The notes beneath the pieces are model-generated. The model saw only the letters and a list, made by a program, of their open reading frames with translations, was not told where the DNA came from and ran no database searches. The translations under genes and the position numbers were made by a program. Positions 24,682 to 37,979 of a stretch of DNA of 64,000 nt are shown in pieces. Origin of the DNA: Pinus tabuliformis (Eukaryota > Streptophyta > Pinopsida > Pinales > Pinaceae); assembly GCA_031772625.1 (NCBI GenBank), contig CM062818.1, positions 1,280,164,277 to 1,280,228,276 on the forward strand. Reading direction: 5' to 3'. Position 1 is the first letter of the stretch. Each line of letters begins with the position of its first letter.

Positions 24682-26660
24682 ATCCAAGGACCATTACTAA
24701 GTTTGATATCAAAACTGGCCCTCAGGTAATAACTATTCAAGAAGAATCCTCAAAAGAAAAGGATTCACAGGAGAAAAGTACCATGGTTTTGAAAGGCACC
24801 CCTACCACTCCATTCACATATGTTGAGGAGACAACTTAGTGTCCTATCTCTTCCACCTCTCAGATTCTAGCAAAATAATGTATTTTTACAAGGTATAGGG
24901 AGATAAATTTGAAGAATTAAGCTTTAAAGGTTTCAACATATTTAGAGTTTTGGAAGCAAACTACCACCACCCAATAGAGATTCCTATCTGCATTTGACTC
25001 AGAAAAAGGGAAATCCAAAATGGCCTTTTTGGAAGCTATAGTGTGAGCCCCCATAAGTGATGAAGATTATAAGGACTCAATATTTTCTGTTGATACCAAG
25101 AAGGTTCATGCAATCGATCAAATATATTTTCTTAAGCAGGAAAGTTAGATGATTTACTCAACACTGACCAACTCAACCATGGCTCCTTCTAAGTTGTAGA
25201 CCTCTTTAAATAATATGCACTCACAATTGAAGATTGGATGAATGTATTCTCTAGAAAAAGACACCAGGATTAAAACTTTGGAATATTTAATTATAAAACT
25301 AGGATATGATCCCAGGGATGTCAAGGAAGCCAATGAGATAACTAAGAACAAAAATGAAGATATTCAATCCCTGAGGAAACAACTTGAACTTCAAACTACA
25401 GAACACCCTTAGGCCAAAGAACTGATGAGTCTAGAGATGGAGAAATAAAATTTTCTCAAAATAATAGTGGAACAAAATGTTAAAAACCATAAAATGGAAC
25501 ATGACATGGAAATATTGTTGAAGGAAAAGGATCAATTATAGGCAACATGCACATCAACAACATGTACATCAACAATAGGTACATCAACAAAACAAGAAGC
25601 ATAATAGACAACACAAGCATCAACTTCAAATCCTTCTAACAAGGTAGCTCATGTTTAGGAGAATTATCATTAACAAATAAGGAAATTTAGAAGTTAACAA
25701 CACGACTCACCATGATGGAGGAGAACAAGATCAAAGTAGACAATTCATACCTGGCAGAGGTACGAAAGAATTTCAAACTAATTCAATAGATTCGAAAGTA
25801 TTAGGACCAATCCCTCATAATCCAAATGTTAGCAGAAGCCAAACACAACATTTGACACAATATCAATGCGGATGTTACAGAATTGTGGCCATCCATTCAA
25901 ATTATTTTTGAACAAGAATAACTAGTATAGAGAGTTAAAGCAACAATTGAAAAAACTAAAGTTGATATTGAGCACAAGCCAACAGAAGAACCTAAAATGA
26001 TAAGGATTTTAAACTTGAAGACTAGAGATGAGCTTGAAGAGCTCAATATTCAAGACAAGATAGAGACCATAGTGGAAGTCAAAAGAGTATTGATTAAGAA
26101 AAAATTTATGGTGCAGTTAGAAAATAAGTGCAAAGAATTGGAGCTAAAAGTGAGAAGATTTAACATAAATTTTTCTTTGTTGTAGGAGAAAGGACTTCCA
26201 ACTCTAAGAAGTTCTAATGGAAAATTGATTCCATTAGAAAATTAGTAGGATAGATTATTCAACATAGATGTAGATGGATCTAAATTTACAAAGGCAAAAT
26301 GAACTATCAGTGGCGAAGATTTCTTGGAAGGCCTACAATCTGATCTTAACATTCAACATGAAATTCATCATATATTTTTGAACAAGACAACTTTTGAGAC
26401 ATACACAGAGGTAGATGAAAGATTTAGAAACATGGCAATTTTTTTATCCCAGGTGAAGAGAGCTGGGACCAATTATTGGAGTTGGTCGAATGCACACAAA
26501 TGGAAAACCTATAATTTTGGCAACAAGACAAATAGAAGAAGCCAGAAAATAGCTATAGTTAGCAACAAATTTCCTTCCAATATTGAACAGAAAAGTCGAA
26601 TTTGTCTAGATTTTCTACTACTTAATTATACTATTTTAGAAATATTTAGAATTTTTTAGT
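24682..26660 (+). pseudogene. LORF of element B, C-terminal part
   Basis: Continuation of the LORF split by C. Conserved blocks against element D: LWPSIQIIFEQE (D: IWSSIQVIFEQN), RILNLKTRDELEELNIQDKI (D: IHFLNSKNKYELQELDIPDR), EVKRVLIKKKFMVQLENKC (D: EVKKVLTKRNLMMNLEDKC), and LQSDLNIQHEIHHIFLNKTT with TYTEVDERFRNMA (D: LFYLQHGVKHLFVNRPTFSK). Long helical, charged stretches suggest coiled coil. Many stops interrupt it; open pieces are 25997-26185 and 26324-26659. Homology with D makes an ancient coding origin likely. Confidence 0.6.
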
Positions 26661-27553
26661 AGATATTATTTTATAATATGATTTATTTGAAGTCTGAATT
26701 ATTCGAGACAAAATTTATAAATATTTTGTAATAAGACTTACTAAGGGTTGGATTGTGGATTGTACTCAGAGTAATCAATTTTCAAAAATACAGACGTAGA
26801 TTTGTTCTAGGAGTCTTGTGCCAAACAAATGGTGATGTTTCTCTCATGTTAAGTTGTTCTTTTTCTTAGTTTCCATATGGATTTCCCTCCTTATTATTGA
26901 AAGAATATTAAGAGTTGAATTTACGTAAGTGTACTTTAATCTGCCTTGTTTTAAACAATCTCAATGCGTTCCATATCAGATTAAATATAAAATTCATTTA
27001 AATATGATTTATATTTAATTGATTGTCTACTTTTTTATTTGAGCTAGACAATAAATATGTGAAGGTCTAGGAATTTGCCTACCCTACCCTGTTACAGCTA
27101 CATTGTCCATTTGTAGTTAATTACCCAAAATTTTATGACTCCATGTCCAATTGACTTTTCTAGCATTTTTCAACCAAAATTTAAAAAAAAACTACCTCGA
27201 ACTTGGATACCTAGCCTAAAATCTAAGATTAAGATTAAGAATAATACAGAGAGAGCCCTCTTAGAATATGGAAGGGCTAGATCCTAGCTTTAAAAGTGGT
27301 TTGTGGTTACCTTTGTAGTTTTTTTCCTCAGCCGAAGAGAATTGGAGGGTGCTAACACTCAACATAGAACTTAGATAAACTAGAAAGCCAAAAAGGTAGT
27401 AATAAATTTGAACATTTTTTTTTTGAAAATAAAATAAAATTGAATTACAATACAATAAAAAATAAGTTATTCACTATGATTTTTAACACTTACTTAATAT
27501 GGATTTAATATAAAACATTAGCTATTTATGAGGTTTTTTTATTCTAAATTTAT

Positions 27554-27980
27554 TTGGATCGTACTCTCGTCACTCCTGTTATTTTATATGGATGTGAAGT
27601 TTGGGGTTGCAATATGTTTAGAGAGTCACGAAGAAAGATCGAGATGATTAAACAAAAGAATATAACTTTCAACCTCAAGATTAAAGGAAATGTTCCCTAT
27701 CCTATTGTCTTGATAAAATTTTGTTTTTCGCCCATTAAAGTCATGGAATTTTTTAGTTATTTGATGTAGAAAAAGAAGCTTTAAAACATGGAATCCAAAA
27801 GGCTTCTAAAAAATTCTTCTAACTCTAGCCAAAACCCCCACCTTTGTCTCAAGCAAGGATGACATAATTATTCCCATTCTTGTTTCGACCACTCGGGATA
27901 AAGGAGGAGATCATCCTCGGGAATAAATAATATTATCTCCAAATTTAAGGATAAATTTTGGAATAATAAGGAGTTGGATG
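27554..27980 (+). pseudogene. LINE fragment E, left part: RT C-terminal tail
   Basis: In the plus frame from 27554: RTLVTPVILYGCEVWGC, then ESRRKIEMIKQKN and NVPYPIVLIKFCFSPIKV, the conserved segment after the RT palm of plant LINE-type ORF2 (LYGCEVWG is a strong marker). After 27769 it is littered with stops up to KFWNNKELD at the insertion site of element D. It resumes at 47502. The AT-rich 27358-27553 to its left shows no homology. Confidence 0.7.
27976..27980. repeat. Target-site duplication of element D, left copy (GGATG)
   Basis: GGATG precedes the LTR start TGTTATCAC. The right copy at 47502-47506 is AGATG, one mismatch. The LINE frame joins across the insertion (KELD to EKRN), supporting the pair. 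Confidence 0.75.
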
Positions 27981-29058
27981 TGTTATCACTCCAAAATTTC
28001 TCTAGAATAGGTATGAGAGAAATGATAGAGGTAACTAGAAACCAATTTTGGAAATTAGGATCTAGCCTTCCTAATGCTCAGAGAGCGCTCTCTCTTTATA
28101 ATTTATCTTTGTTTTATTCATTTTATTTTAGGCTAGTTATTATTGTACTTGGGTTTTGATTTTGATTTGGTGGTAAGATCACTGACTTAGATGGATAGAG
28201 GGATGTATTTTACCATTGGATTATGGGGTCAAATTTCAAGAAAACAGGACTGGATCAAGTTCTAAAAATAGTGTCCACAGGGCTAGGTAGCTGAGTAATT
28301 TCAGATCTTAAGGTTGGATGGTGAAGCTGATTTCAATAAGATCCAAGGAGAAATTAAGGGTTCCTTAGGTTTGATAATGAAGGAAGTGAAAGAGGTCGAC
28401 TAGGATGGGAGATCAATTAAGGATTCTTAGATCCCAATATCAGAAGAAAACATAGAAATGATTAATTGTTCAAGACAGAGAGTACTTAAACAAATTCTGA
28501 AATAAATTTCCAATTAATTCATTCACTTTGGATGACATACAAGTTTGTGAAATACATAAGAAGATAACGAATTTGAAAAAAGAAAATACTTCACTGTAAT
28601 AGCTCAACACATGAATCCTGTAATGCAACCTCTTTATTACTTAGTCCATTCTGCTGACTTGAAAAATTGGTACAATAACCCTCAGGTTTCAACTCAATAA
28701 AACTATAAAAATGTCTAGCAATCCACACCAAATACTTTGATCTATAAAGTATTTATACAAAAAATAGTTTACAAAATATCCCAAACTGTCTTGGGAATTA
28801 ATCTAGGAAAAAGAAATATCTTCATCCAATAAGGTAAATAAAGATGTTCAACTGTTGTATGTTATACTTGTTTATTTGGTTGTGTTGTCTTTATGATTTT
28901 ATATTTTTTTGTTTATTCTCTACCTTGTTGTTGATCTTCAAACTTACTGTTCTTTCGCCTTTTCCCTTCTCAACTCATACACTTTCACTTGATACTCTTT
29001 CATGTGGTTGATCTATCACTTTTCTTCCACTATATTGTTTCACTTTTACTGTGGATTT

Positions 29059-32000
29059 TTACAGTAGGTCATTTAACTTTTCCCATGTGTCTACATCTGG
29101 TAATTGAATATTTACCATTTTCTTGTAAATTTCATCTACTTCTATATACTTGGAAAAGGTGGGTCCGTTCACAAAAAGGTGTTTTACCTCATGTTGGAGG
29201 TAGAACAAGTTCTCAAAAGCTTGGTACAAAAGCTTTCCAGTAGGCATCCCCTTCATAGAGGAATTATTGGCCTAATCTCTCACCACCTCTCTAATTCTCC
29301 TGTTGTAGTCTTCCTGTGGCATCAATTTGTCATTTATCACCAAGGGATTTGGCAGACCTTTCTGTCATAGAGCATCGAACATAACCATGAACATTTATAT
29401 AGCCAACTGCATCGTTTGGCATTTGTCTTCAAGGTTCATCATTAAATTCCTCTTGGTGAGAACCTTTTTCACTTCTAGTATGCTGCCAGTCCTGTCAGGT
29501 ATGTCCAACTCCTGCAATTCATATTTGTTTTTGGAGTTAAGGAAATGGATTATTCTAGTTGCTTCTTCTGGCATGTCTCCCAATTCAGCCTTAACTCTTT
29601 GAATGGCTTTTGTAGCCTCTTTGACGAAGTCATTTTGTTCAAATATTACTTGAATGGATGACCAAATATCATTAATAGAGACAAAGATATTGACCCATAA
29701 TTGTTCTTTAGCTTTGCAAAGTGGCTCCTTTAATGTCAATTCCTTCTCCAAGCTCTTCATTCTTTCAGTCAACCTAGTTGACTTCTGAACTTCTTCCTTG
29801 TGCATAATCTGGGTAAGCTTATTATCATTCTCTGGACTTTCTATCTTTTCCTTAAGCTCATTTATCTATGTGGTATGAATGGACATATCCTCCATTGCTT
29901 TGACCAATTTACTTGCCTCATCATTTGGCTGAGCTGCTGCTGTTGTCGAACATGTTGCTGATGTATATGTTGTGGCAGTTGGTAGTGTCATGGCCAGTGG
30001 ATCTGTAGGAGCCAATGAAGCTACGAAGGTGGATGGTACTATTGTAGTGACTGTTGGAATGTTAGTGGTAGTGGTAGTCTCAAGGATGGCTTGTTTCAGC
30101 TATATTAAGTTGTCCAACTCCTTCTCCATCTCTTTCAAATGATCATTTAATTGGAGAATAAGGTTTGTCATCTCCTCTTGCTAGGTTTGGCTTTCAAGGA
30201 CCTCTTTTGTCTATGCATGCTTTGAATGAAGCATTTTTAATTGCCTCTTCAAAACAGCAATATCCTCATTCGTTTTCTTTATCAGTTTCTCTATAGCTTT
30301 GACATCACTGGGATTATACCCAAGCTTAATTACCAAGTATTCTAGTGACTTGATTATGTTGTCCTTGGCCCGTCAGGAGGCCTTTTCCAGCTTTTACTAT
30401 GTAGTGATATTATCCAATGAACTTTGAAGTTTGTGTGCAGTCATAGCTTTACTTTTCATGGTGGAATAGATCATCTCGCATGCCTGCTTGTGCAACTCTA
30501 TTTGGTTAATGGGGTGAGCATCCTTGGAAAAAGCCTCAAAATCTGTTTTCCTATAGTCTACTAATGATCTTGGCTGTTGGATTGTAGGTTGCATGAATGC
30601 CATCTACATTTTACCTGTTTTAATGTCAAAGGCTAACATTAATATGTTTTGATTTCCAGGTGTCTACTTGAAGTACTAGGCATAAGTCTTAACCTTTAAT
30701 TTCTCGTTCTTCAACTTAATTTCCTTGTACCTATTTTTAATATCTTTCTCTTTATCCACAGGCTTGGTGGATGAAGAGACTTCAATGTTGAGCTGTTTAT
30801 CAATAAGTTGAGTGTTTGATGTGGAGGGTTGGTGTGTTTTTCATGAAGATGTTGGGCCTTTGCTCCTTTCCACCATTGTATCAGTGTCATTGATTTCCAT
30901 TGTTCCAACGGTGTCTTCTTGTTTAGTTACAAGATTAAACTTGGGCCTCTTCCTATAACTGATCTCAAATTGTTCATTTGTAGCTTCCATGGCTGAACTA
31001 GAACCTTCTTCCCTGACTCTCTTTGCATTTTTATCCTCATTTGGTGGAGTCTGTAAAAGAGGAGGAATATTCATTGGCTCTCCTAGGGCTGGAACCTGCA
31101 GAAAGGAACTAGTATCAATCTGCTTTTCCACATCAATTAATGTAATTTGCACATCTACTACAGTACTCTCCATATCTATCAAAGTGTTTTCCAACCATTC
31201 TAATTGGTTGGCAAATATCTCAATGTTTGGTGTGGGATGATATATGAAAGGACCCAATTTGACCTTCAGCCTTAGCTTATTTCTGACTCCATGAGGGCGA
31301 TATTGCCACATAAAACTGTTCTTGAATTTCATCTGCTACAAAATTTTATCTGCCTTTGGTCCAGCTTCCCTAGTATTACAAATAAAGGGGCCTAATTGAT
31401 TTTTCATTTTGAACAGGGTATTCTTCACAGCTAAGAAGAAATTGACTTCATGAGAGTTTACAATCTTCCTAAAGTATTCTAATGAAAATATCCTCATGGG
31501 GAGGTACTTGGGCAGTTTATAGGGGGTTAGTTGGCATCCATATATCCTTATCTCTATTTGGTTCTGGCATAGATTCCACTGTCCCACTCTACTGTTCTTG
31601 GCTAACTATAAAAATCTTTTAATCTCTTGACTAATCTTGGGCTTATAGATACTGGTTAGCATATTTATAATTGGATGGACTAATGAATCAATGAAGTCTT
31701 TGTAGGAAAAAATAGTGGAGAGTTTTTGATCAATGGTGTCAAATAGATGATTGATCTTGGATTTCCTTTGGTATCTAAATTATGGATGATGATAAGAAAT
31801 TTGCCTTACTTGTAGTACAAGAACATATGAAATAATACTAAAGAATATTTAAAGACTTTATTGGTCGGTAGACTGATGAACTGCTCATGAATTTTGTCTA
31901 CTATAAACTGAGCATAGTTGTAAATTGTAGCAGGAGGCTTGCTTGGGAGAAAGATGGAAAGGAATGTAAGAACAACCTCATTCACATGTCAATCGAAGGT

Positions 32001-32555
32001 GTAGCCTAAAATGGAGGAGATCATGGTTATGGTTTGTCTGCCTTTCTCAGAAAAAATGGTGGCAGCATATGGAGGACTATCTATTGGAGTATGACACTCC
32101 TCTATGATGAAGGTTTGAAAATTTTGGGCTATCCTGGGAAGGTCTAACTTGGTATAGAGGTCAAGTAAGCCTTTAATACAAATTGGGGTGTCATTTGGGC
32201 TTGGTTGGACTTGCAGCATTTGATTAATGGATTCTGCAGTGATGGTGAATAAAACTTGCTAGTGAGGGGTGACAATGGCTCTTTGACTGGGAATGTAGCA
32301 AGCTTGGTAGAAGTGGATGATTTTTGGGACTGGGTGTACTTCTGGGAACAAGTACTTGGGAAAATTGGACTCCCAAAGGTGAATTTCATCGTTCTGGTTT
32401 AAAAACTTGTCTTTACTGCAGCAGCGGAATTTTGGTAGATAGGCAGGGGAAGCACTGTCCTTAATTTGGAAGTCTCTGTCTACTAATGCAAGGTGGTCAA
32501 TATCTAGGTGAGGTGTTTTTAGTGGTATTATGTCTAGGGAGGTTTGGGAAGCCAT
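29059..32555 (-). pseudogene. LORF copy 1 in element D 3' LTR (unknown protein, about 1165 codons)
   Basis: Minus strand from ATG 32555 (MASQTSLDIIPLKTPHLD). It holds one frame to about 31990, shifts, then keeps a second frame from 31587 to 29059, interrupted by stops. Blocks: ENQNDE-like LWESNFPKYLFPEVHP, SPPYAATIFSEKGRQTITMI, ISQEIKRFL, MKFKNSFMWQYRPHGVRNKL, a polar EEGSSSAMEATNEQFE linker, then heptad-rich RMKSLEKELTLKEPL and EVKKVLTKRNLMMNLEDKC, MKGMPTGKLLYQAFENLFYL. The N-terminal third looks globular, the C-terminal half coiled-coil. I recognise no Gag, protease, RT, integrase or envelope features. Possibly an additional ORF of the element; function unknown. Confidence 0.65.
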
Positions 32556-33670
32556 AATTGGGTTTACTTAATTGAATTAGGCTTTCAATTGTTTCAGGAG
32601 TGAGGTTTGGAGGCTCTAGAATAGCGGGAGGGTAATTACAGTCTGTGAAACAGGGTTTGGGTGTACAGTAGGTTTCTCTTCAATTCAAGAAGGTTTCTTA
32701 ATTAATTTAATTAATTAAGCATTCAGTTATAACTGTGCATTTTTCAAATTCAAGGTCCATTCTGGTTTCTTCCAAGAATACCTGGAAATTGGTGATTTGG
32801 CATGCAGACGGGGTTCTTGAGTATCTGTAGAGGGTACTAAGGCTCGAACTGGTTATATGTTGCTTCAATTTGGTGTCTACAACGTCTTCAAGTGGTAAGA
32901 GTGGCTAAATTGGTCACTTAGGGGTTCAGGGTGTCACAAATGGCTTAGCAGTGGTTTACAATGAAAATGAATGAAAAGACCGAATTGGGGCTTTTTTGGC
33001 CTTTTAAACGATAACAATCACATTTTGGCATGGAAATTATTAAATGAATACTGGGAAGTTTTTGGTTTAGGTGGGGAGGTGGTTTTGTGCAGCATCACAC
33101 CACTTTTGGATGGCAAATTTTATTTTTCACAAGCATGCGATGTAAGTTGGTGCCGCCATGTAGCAGAATAGTGCCCGACCAAAACCGCAAATCTTTTGTG
33201 CTCTCAAGCTATTAATGGTCGAACAATGAATCCACGCAATATGGTTGTACACCATTGGATATGGGGGTAGGATATCAGAGGGATATCACACAGTTGAGTT
33301 GCACGGACGGGGTCAGGAAACTGGTTGGTAGGGTCTGAGATTTAATTACAAAGAATTGTAATTAATTAATAAATAATGTCGAGATTTAATATAAGCAACG
33401 GGCTAATAATACTGGGACCATGGGTTATGTGGCAGGGGTTTTTTAAATCCACTAGGGGTTGGTGGGTTAAAAACGGTATTGGGGAAATATAAAGTGGGGA
33501 CGTTAATTACATAATGCGGGGGATGGTAAATAAAAACTTAATATAAAGGGTTTTTGTGGGTTTTCAAGGGGGAAGAGGGAAATTAACGAGGGGGAAAGCA
33601 ATATTTGTAATAGGGAATGGATTTCACACTAGGGAAAAAGGTTTTGGAAAGGGGAATGATTTTTTGAAGG

Positions 33671-33682
33671 GTATTATATAGG
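33671..33682 (-). promoter_or_regulatory. TATA-type motif, element D 3' LTR
   Basis: Minus-strand CCCTATATAATACCCTTC. The counterpart in the other LTR is at about 46670 and a relative is in element B at 12558. About 1.1 kb upstream of the LORF start, so LORF would fall in the transcribed leader. Confidence 0.5.
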
Positions 33683-34753
33683 GAAATGTCTGAAACCAAG
33701 GGGTAAAGGTCAAAATGAGAGGGAAGGGTATTTATAGTTAATGAAGGGATAATGGGGGAAATTAGCAAATAATATGTGGGGTTGTAGTGAAATGAGGGGA
33801 AATTAGTAAACAAGCTTGGTGAGTATCCTTTCTTTCTCACAACTCCTCCTTCACATGAAACATAGGATTAAGCATGATAAATGTGCTTTTGACTTAGTAA
33901 CCTTCTGAATTTGCAACATGTCTTCTACCTACCCTTTATTTACCCTAACATTTTCTCTTCATTTATTGGGTGCATTTGAGCTTGCTAACCCTTTATTTCT
34001 TTTTCTTTTGATAATCAAACTAGGTAATTCTAACCATATAACGTCCAATGGCTCAGATTAAACTGATGAGCTCATTTTTATTCTCTACCTAACTACTAAT
34101 CTACCAAGGTTAAACAGTTTGGCTAGATGTTTATTCTCTATCTATCAACATGAAATTTAAAGCATGAATGAGTCAAGATTAAGCTATCTAACCATCATGG
34201 ATTGTGGCATTTTTGACAAGCAGCACATAATCTTATTTTATAAGTTAAATCAAAAGGAGTGGCATTTTAATTTTCACACTTTCATGATCTATTTTTATCT
34301 TCATTTTTGTGGTTCATATTTTTTACTTCTTTTAATCTTTTTTCCTTTATTTTTGTCCTTTGATTATTCTTTTAGGACATAGCCTCTTTAAGTTTTTTTA
34401 ATTTTTAATATGGAAAAACTTTTGCAGAAAGAAAAAGTATGTGAAATATTACAACACCAACCATAGCCAATTGAAAATTATGAATCCCATTATTATAGGA
34501 CCCCAACAGTGACTCCATTGGGGATGGCATTTCTTGGTGAAATGTCAAGAACATTAAGATCAATAGCCTTTGAAACTGTCACTGTAGTTACCTTGTAACT
34601 GCTCCTCTATAATATGCTCTATTCATACATATGATGGTACATCTTTCAAAGCTCGGGTCCTTCTCTCTAGGCTTCAACTTCAAAAAATTATCATCCAATC
34701 CAATCTAAACTCTACAATGTTATATACAATGAGAAAAGTAAAATGGACTACTA

Positions 34754-35810
34754 TTAATCTGTGTATATGTAGTCCTTCATCATTCTACCATTGACTAGTT
34801 CTCCTGGTAGATCTGTTCCATCTAACTGTCTCAAGAAAAAAGCATTGATACCTCTGTAACCATAAATGATGTAAGGGCCTTGCCATAGGAAATCAAATTT
34901 GCCATGTTTACCCTTCTCTTATCTTCTATAATCCCATTGGATAACTTTATCACCTATGTAAAAATCATCAGCTTTGGTTTTCTTGTCAAAAATCTTTTTG
35001 ATTTTACCCTGGATTACTTGTGACTTGACATAGACTTCTTCTCTGGTTTGCTGCAAGTATATTGTCAAATATATCCTCATTTGGATATCATTTGGTTCTA
35101 CTTACATCTCTTGGATCATTTTCATCACTGGTATTCCTAAAGAGGATGGAAAAACAACATCCATACCATATACTAGCTGATAGTGAGATGTACCAATGAA
35201 TTTTTGGTAGTTAATTTGTCTGCCCATAAGGCATTTACCACATTTTGTTCAATGTCTTCTTGCTGTCTTCTAGCAGTTTCTTCATGATATTGACAAGGAT
35301 TTTTTCTGAGGATTCTTCAATTCCATTACCTTGAGGATAATAGGCAGTGGAATGGCCAAGGGTAATGTGATATCTATTATAAAAGTCTACCATTTTCTTG
35401 TATTTGAAAGGAACCGCATTATCACTAAAGAGGTTTTGGGGTCATCCAAATCTAGAAAGGATGTTGTTCTCAAGGAATGAAATGATGAACAAGTATGTGG
35501 CTTATTTAGAAAAGTAATTAGTGGCTGTCAAACTCCATTTATGTTTGGCTGAGGAGTATGGGTGAATTTCCCCAATGAATTCTAAACCCCATTGTTGAAA
35601 AGGTACTTCTGTGGAGATGGGTTTGAGAGGTAGTGGTAAGAGTTTCTTTCTGCCCTCAAATATTTGGCACTTGTGACAGGAGGTCACATGTTTCTTGACA
35701 TCTGCAAAAAGAGTGGGCCAGTAAAAACCTTTCCTTAGGATCTTATCAGTAGTAGTTTTCCAATATAGGTGTCCTCCGCAATCTCCTGCATGAAATTCTT
35801 GCATAACTTT
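34754..35810 (-). pseudogene. Element D integrase
   Basis: Minus strand. Zinc head HAGDCGGHLYWKTTTDKIL with CHKCQIFEG, then PFQQWGLEFIGEIHP (first catalytic Asp replaced by Glu), FGxPxxLFSDNAVPFK, and YYPQGNGIEESSEKILVNIM carrying the Glu. The C-terminal GPYxIYGYRGINAFFL and LVNGRMMKDYIYTD end at TAA 34754-34756. Stops break it several times after 35502. A longer open stretch (36347-35502) joins it to the RNase H region. It would have joined cDNA to the chromosome. Confidence 0.85.
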
Positions 35811-36049
35811 TTCAGCCTCATCTTTCAATAAACAATTTAATAAAATGCCACCATTATCTTTCCAAAATAAAGCATTATATATGATACAATATTTCATTGA
35901 TTTCATTTTCAAAAATCTACCTTTAGTTCTAGATAAATCAGGAGGAGCTTGTACATTTAGTGAAACAAATATAATATCTGCATGCCAGGTTGAATCTATG
36001 AAAGCTTCACTGATATGTGGAGTCGCCATCTCTTCCTGATCATCTAGGG

Positions 36050-36500
36050 CACCAATGAAATTTATATCTAAGGCCTGACAGTTCAATTCATCCATGAGTT
36101 GAGCTAAACCTTGGCATTTAATAAGTTTTGTAGGCTTTATTTCTATGTCATATTCCAAAATAGTGGCAATCCATTTTCCTCTCTTTCCTTCAGACCCATC
36201 CTGTGTCAAAATGTCCTTTACTATTGAATTTGGAACATAAGCAATGATTTGTAAAAACAAGATGTACACTATGAAATCTTTAATAGCTTTCACTAAAGCA
36301 AGTTCTTGTTTCTCCATTATGTTGTACTTTAGTGTAGCATCTCTCAAGGATTTGCTGAAAAATGCAATAGGTTACTCATAACCTTGATCAATCTTTTGCA
36401 ACAAGACTGCTGCAATAGTATGTTCCAAAGCAAAAGAAAAAATTATAAAGTCTTCGTTGAAATTAGGACTTATGAGGACTAGTGTTTTTGTAAGGGCTTC
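36050..36500 (-). pseudogene. Element D RNase H domain (RT-linked)
   Basis: Minus strand after RT: an upstream block with FNEDFIIFSFALEHTIAAVL reading, then the open frame from 36347, LKYNIMEKQELALVKAIKDF, YVPNSIVKDILTQDGSEGKR, GKWIATILEYDIEIKPTKLI. It parallels B's domain (10012 onward) closely. Continues into the connector to integrase without a stop until 35502. Confidence 0.75.
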
Positions 36501-36518
36501 TTTGATTGTCTGAAAAGA

Positions 36519-37280
36519 CTATTTAGCCTCTACTTTCCACTTAAGTGCTGAATATTTCTTTAACATGTTATTTAGTTCTCTAACTAATTCTGCTAAGTTA
36601 TAAATGAATCTCATAAGGAATTTTTTTTTTCCTAAGAATGATTGTAATTCTTTGATGTTTATAGGAGGAGTGATGGTCAAGATTGCTTCTATTATAGCTG
36701 GATCTATTCTAATTACATCTTTGGATATTATGTGCCCCAAGATTTTACCTTCTTCTAGACCAAACAGTGTCTTTTTGGGATTTAAAGGAATACCAAATTT
36801 TCTGCATTTAATGAAAACTCTTCTTAGGTGATCTATATGTTCATTATCTGATTTGGAAAAAACATTAATGTCATCTTGGTAAACTAATAGAAAGTCATGG
36901 ATTTCCTTTGCAAAGGCTGTGTCCATTGCTCTTTGGAACTTAGCTCCTACATTAATCAATTCAAAAGGCATTTTCAAATACATGAAAGTACCCCAAGGAG
37001 TAGTGAATGCAGTCTTTGCTTGATCCTTTAGTTGAATGAAGATTTGGTTATATCCAGAGAATCCATCAAGTAATGAAATTATGGATGAGCCTACTACCCT
37101 TTAAAGAATGTGGCTCATTTTTGGGAGAGGATAGTTGTGTTTTAATGACACTTTGTTCAAGTTTTTGAAATCAACACAGAGTTTGATTTCTCATGCTTTC
37201 TTCCTAGTGGTGACTAAGTTAGAGACCCAATCTGAATATCTAATGGGTTCTATGATCTATGCATCATACATCCTTTTTAC
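36519..37280 (-). pseudogene. pol: Element D reverse transcriptase
   Basis: Minus strand: IRYSDWVSNLVTTRKKA, IKLCVDFKNLNKVSLKHNYP, SLLDGFSGYN (motif A), TAFTTPWGTFMYLKMPFELI, then YQDDINVFSK where the YxDD box carries Gln, LNPKKTLFGLEEGKILGHII and IKELQSFLGKKKFLMRFI. The catalytic aspartates are kept, but stops occur in the first third and only 36983-36519 is open. Upstream connector text includes GLVPLEDLSNSNGVARKP (37600). Confidence 0.9.
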
Positions 37281-37979
37281 TTCCCTTTCAATGAGTAGCA
37301 TAAGAACTTGATTAATTCTCCTAAGCTTCTATTTAAAAGGTTTATGATCTTCTTTTATAGGTATCTTATGTTGAATTATGCTGGTATCATAAGACTTAAG
37401 GTCTTCATAACTCCAGACAAAGACATCTTGAAACTCTTTGAATAGATTTATGTATTTCAGTTTTTCATCTGGAGGTAATGCTATGGATATTTTGATAAGC
37501 TTGGGTTTTCTTCAGTTCTTATGTTACATTCTTCTATGTCTCCTCTTAAAGGCTCCATTTTTGGTTTCCTAGCTACACCATTTGAATTAGACAAATCCTC
37601 TAATGGGACTAATCCCTTGGGAGAAAATTTATCTTTAAGGTTTAAAATTTCAGGATCATCATTCATTATTTCTTATATTTCTAACTTTTCTAAGTTATCT
37701 GTTTCTACTTTAGTGAAATTAGTGGGTTTACCTACATCTAAAGAATTAATATCTATCTCGCTTTCTATGTGGTTATATACTATACAATCTGTATCTATAT
37801 TATAGTTTTAAAACTCTCCTTCAGCATTAATGAAATCATAAATTTGAGAATCTTGTGAAAAAGTCGGCCACTATTTCAAATTGTCAGGTATAACAGGCCT
37901 ATGTCTCACTTCTGCAGTGTACTTGTGGTTGGGCTGAAAAGGAAATTTGCAAGTACTAGCAAAAGTGGCCAGACTGTGA

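Larger units (their letters stand above)
27981..34508 (-). repeat. Element D 3' LTR (6528 bp)
   Basis: Homologous end to end with 41193-47501. From the left it contains a 1.1-kb non-coding end (27981-29058), the LORF (29059-32555), and a 2-kb upstream region with the TATA-type motif at about 33675. It ends GGACCCCAACA at 34508. It keeps about 208 bp in the LORF (about 32037-32244) missing from the right copy. Confidence 0.9.

Noticed and set aside
33583..33840. Minus-strand ORF near the D LTR promoter (also 46622-46837)
   Set aside because: Conserved between LTRs only because they are copies; low-complexity Ser/Pro/Tyr composition from purine-rich repeats, and it spans the TATA-type motif.
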